Positions 50,092 through 53,057 of a stretch of DNA of 53,057 nucleotides are shown here, piece after piece. The translations under genes were made by a program, and so were the position numbers. Numbering within the stretch: position 1 is the stretch's first letter; the number at the start of each line of letters is the position of its first letter. The stretch lies in the NCBI GenBank assembly GCA_018266075.1, contig JAFEBB010000052.1, positions 1 through 53,057 on the forward strand. Direction: 5' to 3'. The stretch comes from Deltaproteobacteria bacterium. Lineage in GTDB: Bacteria > Myxococcota > Myxococcia > Myxococcales > SZAS-1. The notes under the pieces are model-generated. The model saw nothing but the letters and a program-made list of their open reading frames with translations. It had not been told where the DNA came from and searched no databases.

Positions 50092-50238
50092 GCGCGACTC
50101 CTTCGGTCTCGATGAAGCATCGCACCCTGGCGAGCGGCCGAGCGAAAGATTCAAGGTCCCCTCCTCGGGGCGCCCAGCGGGCGGCTCGCCTCCCAGCAAG
50201 GCTTCTCGCGCTCGCCCGCCGTCTCCACGTTTTGCGGC

Positions 50239-51852
50239 ATGAGCCTCAAAATCGCTTCCGCTGCGCAGTGGCCCACGGTGCTCGCGCGGCTGCGCGCGCT
50301 GGCGCCCGAGGTCTTCGACAGCGAGGGGCACATCCTGAACCTCGCGCAGGGTCGCTGGGCCAACGCGGGAAAGGGCCGCGCGATCGCCTCGCCCATCGAC
50401 GGCACGCCGCTCGGCAGCTTGCCCATGCTCGATCACGAGACCGCCGTGCGAGCGGTCGAGGCCTCGGCGCGCGAGGGCGTGGGCTGGGGCAAGGTGGAGC
50501 TCGACGAGCGCCGGCGGCGCGTCTCGGCCTGCCTCGACGAGATGGAGCAGCACCGCGAGCTCCTCGCGCTGCTGCTCGTCTGGGACATCGGCAAGCCCTA
50601 CCGGCAAGCGATGACGAGCGTCGATCGCTGCATCTCCGGCGTGCGCTGGTACGTGGAGCACATCGAGCGCATGCAGGGAAATCGCGCGCCGCTGGGGCTC
50701 ATCTCCAACATCGCCTCGTGGAACTACCCGCTCTCCGTGCTCATGCACGCGGTGCTGGTGCAGGTGCTCGCGGGCAACGCCGTCATCGCCAAGACGCCGA
50801 CCGAGGGCGGCCTGCACAGCCTCACGCTCGCCATGGCCATCGCGAAGCGCGCGGGGCTGCCGGTGTCGCTCGTCGCGGGCTCCGGCGCGAGCCTCTCGGA
50901 GGCGCTGGTGAAGCACCCGGCCATCGACTGCGTGGCCTTCGTGGGCGGCAAGTCGACGGGCAAGCCCCTCGCGTCGTGGCTGCGCGAGGGCGACAAGCGC
51001 TACATGCTCGAGATGGAGGGCGTGAACGCGTACGGCGTCTGGCAATTCAGCGATTGGAAGGGCCTCGCCTCGCAGATCCAGAAAGGCTTCGAGTACGCCA
51101 AGCAGCGCTGCACGGCCTATCCGCGCTGGGTCGTGGAGCGACGGCTGATGCCGCACTTCCTGGAGACGTACTTAGGAGTACTTTCCAAGTTGCGCGTGGG
51201 CCATCCGCTCGCGGTGAGCTCCGACAACGACGCGCTGCCCGACGTCGACTTCGCCTCGCTCATCAGCAAGAAGCAGGTGGCCGAGCTCGAGGAGAAGATC
51301 GCGGATGCCGTCTCGCGCGGCGCGGTGCCGCTCTATCGGGGAACGCTCAATCCTGCGGCGTTCATCGAGGCACAGGACCGCGCGGCCTACCTCCCGCCGG
51401 TGACGCTGCTGAGCACACCGCACAGCTGCGCGCTGTACCACAACGAGCCCTTCGGCCCGGTGGACACGCTCGTCGTCGTGGATTCGCTCGAGGAGCTCAT
51501 CGCAGAGATGAACGTCTCGAATGGCTCGCTGGTGTCGTCGATTGCGTGCGACGACGCCGAGCTGGCGAAGACCATCGCCCAGGATCTGCGCGCCTTCAAG
51601 GTGGGCCACAACAAGCTGCGCTCACGCGGCGATCGCGAGGAGCTCTTCGGCGGCATTGGGCAGTCGTGGAAGGGCTGCTTCGTGGGCGGCGCGCTGCTGG
51701 TGCGCGCGGTGACCGCGGGCCAACCCGGCGAGACCTTGCCTGGTAATTATGAGGATTATCGATTTGAAGAGCGCTGGACCCGCGAGACGGAAGAGGCGCT
51801 CCAGCGCGAGGCCGAGGCGGGCGGCTGGGCGGGTCAGCCCGCGAGCCGCTGA
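50239..51852 (+). CDS. Atypical aldehyde dehydrogenase
   Basis: 537 residues of the ALDH superfamily. NAD-site residues are in [18 protein letters not shown] and [12 protein letters not shown], and the Glu region reads [14 protein letters not shown], where most ALDHs have LELGGKNP. The catalytic Cys is in [14 protein letters not shown], replacing NAGQxCxxxxR. [12 protein letters not shown] near the C-terminus fits the family. The changed Glu-loop and the Gln-Arg-Cys context suggest an unusual substrate or cofactor preference. The last 19 bp overlap the convergent macrodomain gene. No ribosome-binding site is obvious. Confidence 0.88.
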   Translation: MSLKIASAAQWPTVLARLRALAPEVFDSEGHILNLAQGRWANAGKGRAIASPIDGTPLGSLPMLDHETAVRAVEASAREGVGWGKVELDERRRRVSACLDEMEQHRELLALLLVWDIGKPYRQAMTSVDRCISGVRWYVEHIERMQGNRAPLGLISNIASWNYPLSVLMHAVLVQVLAGNAVIAKTPTEGGLHSLTLAMAIAKRAGLPVSLVAGSGASLSEALVKHPAIDCVAFVGGKSTGKPLASWLREGDKRYMLEMEGVNAYGVWQFSDWKGLASQIQKGFEYAKQRCTAYPRWVVERRLMPHFLETYLGVLSKLRVGHPLAVSSDNDALPDVDFASLISKKQVAELEEKIADAVSRGAVPLYRGTLNPAAFIEAQDRAAYLPPVTLLSTPHSCALYHNEPFGPVDTLVVVDSLEELIAEMNVSNGSLVSSIACDDAELAKTIAQDLRAFKVGHNKLRSRGDREELFGGIGQSWKGCFVGGALLVRAVTAGQPGETLPGNYEDYRFEERWTRETEEALQREAEAGGWAGQPASR

Positions 51853-52334
51853 TACGCCGCGAAGACATCGTGGTCAAAGCACACCACGGTCGCGCGAAGT
51901 GAAGGCTGCGCGACCAGGCCACGCACGAGCTCATCCCACGCGGCCGCGACGGCCTTCTCGAGTGGATAGCGAAACGCGCCCGTGCTGATCGACGGGAAGG
52001 CGATACTCGCGAAGCCCTTCTCACGCGCGATCGCGAGCGAGCTCCGGTAGCAACTTCGGAGAACTTGTTCCTCGCCTCGCGTGCCACCGGACCAGCGCGG
52101 GCCGACCGTGTGGATCACGAACTTCGCGGGCAAGTTGAAACCTGGTGTGAGCTTGGCCTCACCTGGATTGCAGCCGCCGAGCTTGCGGCACGCCGCGAGC
52201 AACTCGGGGCCGGCCGCGTCGTGAATTGCGCCATCGACGCCACCACCGCCAAGGAGTGATTCGTTCGCCGCGTTCACGATGGCGTCGACGGCGAGCGTGG
52301 TGATGTCGCCCTGGATGATTTCGGGCTGGTTCAT
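51834..52334 (-). CDS. Macrodomain protein (MacroD/YmdB-type ADP-ribose hydrolase)
   Basis: 166 residues. Signature blocks are [20 protein letters not shown], then [14 protein letters not shown] (with the Asn and Asp used to deacetylate O-acetyl-ADP-ribose or remove ADP-ribose from proteins), [11 protein letters not shown], and [10 protein letters not shown], the second ligand loop. The size is normal for a stand-alone macrodomain. The ATG at 52334 is preferred; the 14 residues before it do not fit the family. Divergent from the pilin-like gene with 58 bp between. Confidence 0.92.
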   Translation of the reverse strand: MNQPEIIQGDITTLAVDAIVNAANESLLGGGGVDGAIHDAAGPELLAACRKLGGCNPGEAKLTPGFNLPAKFVIHTVGPRWSGGTRGEEQVLRSCYRSSLAIAREKGFASIAFPSISTGAFRYPLEKAVAAAWDELVRGLVAQPSLRATVVCFDHDVFAAYQRLAG

Positions 52335-52380
52335 GGCCGCATTCCAGATGCGTGCGAGCGCGTTCGCAAGGCGCATTCGC

Positions 52381-52386
52381 TACAAT
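52381..52386 (+). promoter_or_regulatory. -10-like hexamer of a possible leaderless transcript
   Basis: TACAAT, one mismatch from TATAAT, lies 6 nt before the GTG at 52393, and no ribosome-binding site is present. This is the best hexamer of the leaderless series. Confidence 0.5.
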
Positions 52387-52392
52387 CGAGCG

Positions 52393-52992
52393 GTGATTGA
52401 CGTCCGCGCGCGCGAGCAGATCGTCTACGGCGTGTTTGGTGTCCTCGTGCTGGCGGGCGCGCTCGTCGCCTGGGATCACTTCCGCGACAAGGACCTGCGT
52501 GCAGTCACGACCGAGTGCGCCACCAACCTGCGCGGGTTCTGCCAAGCGGAGGCCGGCGCATACAAAAAGTTCCAGCGCTATCTGACGACCGTCGACGACG
52601 TGGCCGTCGGCTACGTCCCACAGCGTGGCAATCGATATACATATTATCTCGACGCCAACGGCCCGATGGAACGTCGCGATGAAAAGCGCCGCACGCCCGT
52701 CGCCGACGCGGTGATCCTCGGCCCCGACACATGGATGAACAACGGCGTCGCCTCGGTCGCCCCCGACTCTCCGCTCCCCGAGCATTTCGCCGGCGATGTC
52801 CCGCTCGGCGTCTCTGGCGAATGCCCCGCGTGCAGCATGGTCATCGCCTGCGCGGCCAACCTGCACGAGAGCCCGTCGCTCGATGTGTGGAGCGTGTCGA
52901 CCGCTCCTCGCAAGCGCGCCGACGGCTCGATCATCCCGGCCTGCGAGCCATTCCACGACCGCGACGGTCTCGACGGCGCCATCCAGCGCTAA
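52393..52992 (+). CDS. Pilin-like membrane-anchored protein without a prepilin leader
   Basis: 199 residues from GTG 52393. One N-terminal membrane helix (~10-27, IVYGVFGVLVLAGALVAW) is followed by an amphipathic helix with ECATNLRGFCQAEAGAYKKF. Then comes VGYVPQRGNRYTYYL, which resembles the (G)F.PERGNRY motif of myxobacterial type IV pilins. The C-terminal ~110 residues have four Cys, two of them in GECPACSM. No prepilin-peptidase site (Gly before a methylated Phe, Glu at +5) is visible, so it is probably membrane-anchored rather than assembled as a major pilin. An earlier ATG (52279) gives an implausible N-terminus. Confidence 0.75.
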   Translation: MIDVRAREQIVYGVFGVLVLAGALVAWDHFRDKDLRAVTTECATNLRGFCQAEAGAYKKFQRYLTTVDDVAVGYVPQRGNRYTYYLDANGPMERRDEKRRTPVADAVILGPDTWMNNGVASVAPDSPLPEHFAGDVPLGVSGECPACSMVIACAANLHESPSLDVWSVSTAPRKRADGSIIPACEPFHDRDGLDGAIQR

Positions 52993-53057
52993 GACCCACC
53001 CGTTTCAAGGTCGTAAGAGATCATAATCGCTCAGATCCAGCCTCAAGGCGGGCGCGT

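Noticed and set aside
45190-50115. Open frame of over 1600 codons on the plus strand
   Set aside because: It is antisense to the S53 peptidase, which has clear domain motifs, and to the lipoprotein genes; the Arg/Ala/Gly-rich composition is typical of shadow frames in GC-rich DNA.
49423-51156. 577-codon version of the 49423 lipoprotein
   Set aside because: The extension is antisense to the aldehyde dehydrogenase; the signal peptide and AGGAG place the start at 50091.

Overview
The window is very GC-rich DNA from a bacterium, most likely a member of the Myxococcota. The signs are: many lipoproteins with long Ser/Thr/Gly linkers behind the lipobox; a receptor-type Ser/Thr kinase with an HRDISPSN catalytic loop and a PEGA-like tail; a DUF4388 protein; a secreted S53 peptidase ending in a Cys / hydrophobic helix / Arg-cluster tail of the MYXO-CTERM type; and a pilin-like protein. 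The strain cannot be named from sequence alone. I see no rRNA, tRNA, CRISPR array or prophage.

Layout. 1-2.6 kb: lipoproteins, weak hypothetical genes, and an intergenic stretch with three palindromes spaced exactly 64 bp apart. 2.7-8.7 kb: a hypothetical gene, a START-like protein, then a molybdoenzyme-accessory group (mobA, a DsbA-like lipoprotein, a nitrate-reductase-associated protein, fdhD) divergent from the Ser/Thr kinase. 8.7-14.9 kb: small hypotheticals, a membrane protein, PhoH, and a DUF4388 / TPR membrane-protein pair whose first gene lacks a normal start codon. 15-21.2 kb: housekeeping genes (mazG, rpsT, leuS-lptE), a 400-bp gap with several DnaA-box-like sites, a DUF1460 protein and a lipoprotein. 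21.3-30.1 kb: surface and secreted proteins, tandem LamG-like lipoproteins, a less GC-rich glycosyltransferase operon next to a collapsed IS3-family element, and an LpxH-like phosphatase.

30.1-35.7 kb is a tight five-gene operon (SGNH-like protein, acyl carrier protein, asparagine-synthase-type amidotransferase, AMP-forming ligase, NAD-synthase-like protein). Most junctions are ATGA overlaps. It looks like a dedicated ACP-dependent ligation/amidation pathway whose product I cannot name, and it is my best candidate for an undescribed system.

35.8-45.3 kb looks like a stress/dormancy island: DUF378 protein, phosphoribosyltransferase-hydrolase fusion, second phosphoribosyltransferase, CapA-like protein, two CBS-domain proteins, divergent PRPP synthetase, two flavodoxins, archease and RtcB RNA ligase. 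45.3-53 kb: the S53 peptidase, two lipoproteins, an unusual aldehyde dehydrogenase, a macrodomain protein and a pilin-like protein. Several genes have a -10-like hexamer (TAnnnT) only 6-7 nt before the start codon, which suggests leaderless transcripts.
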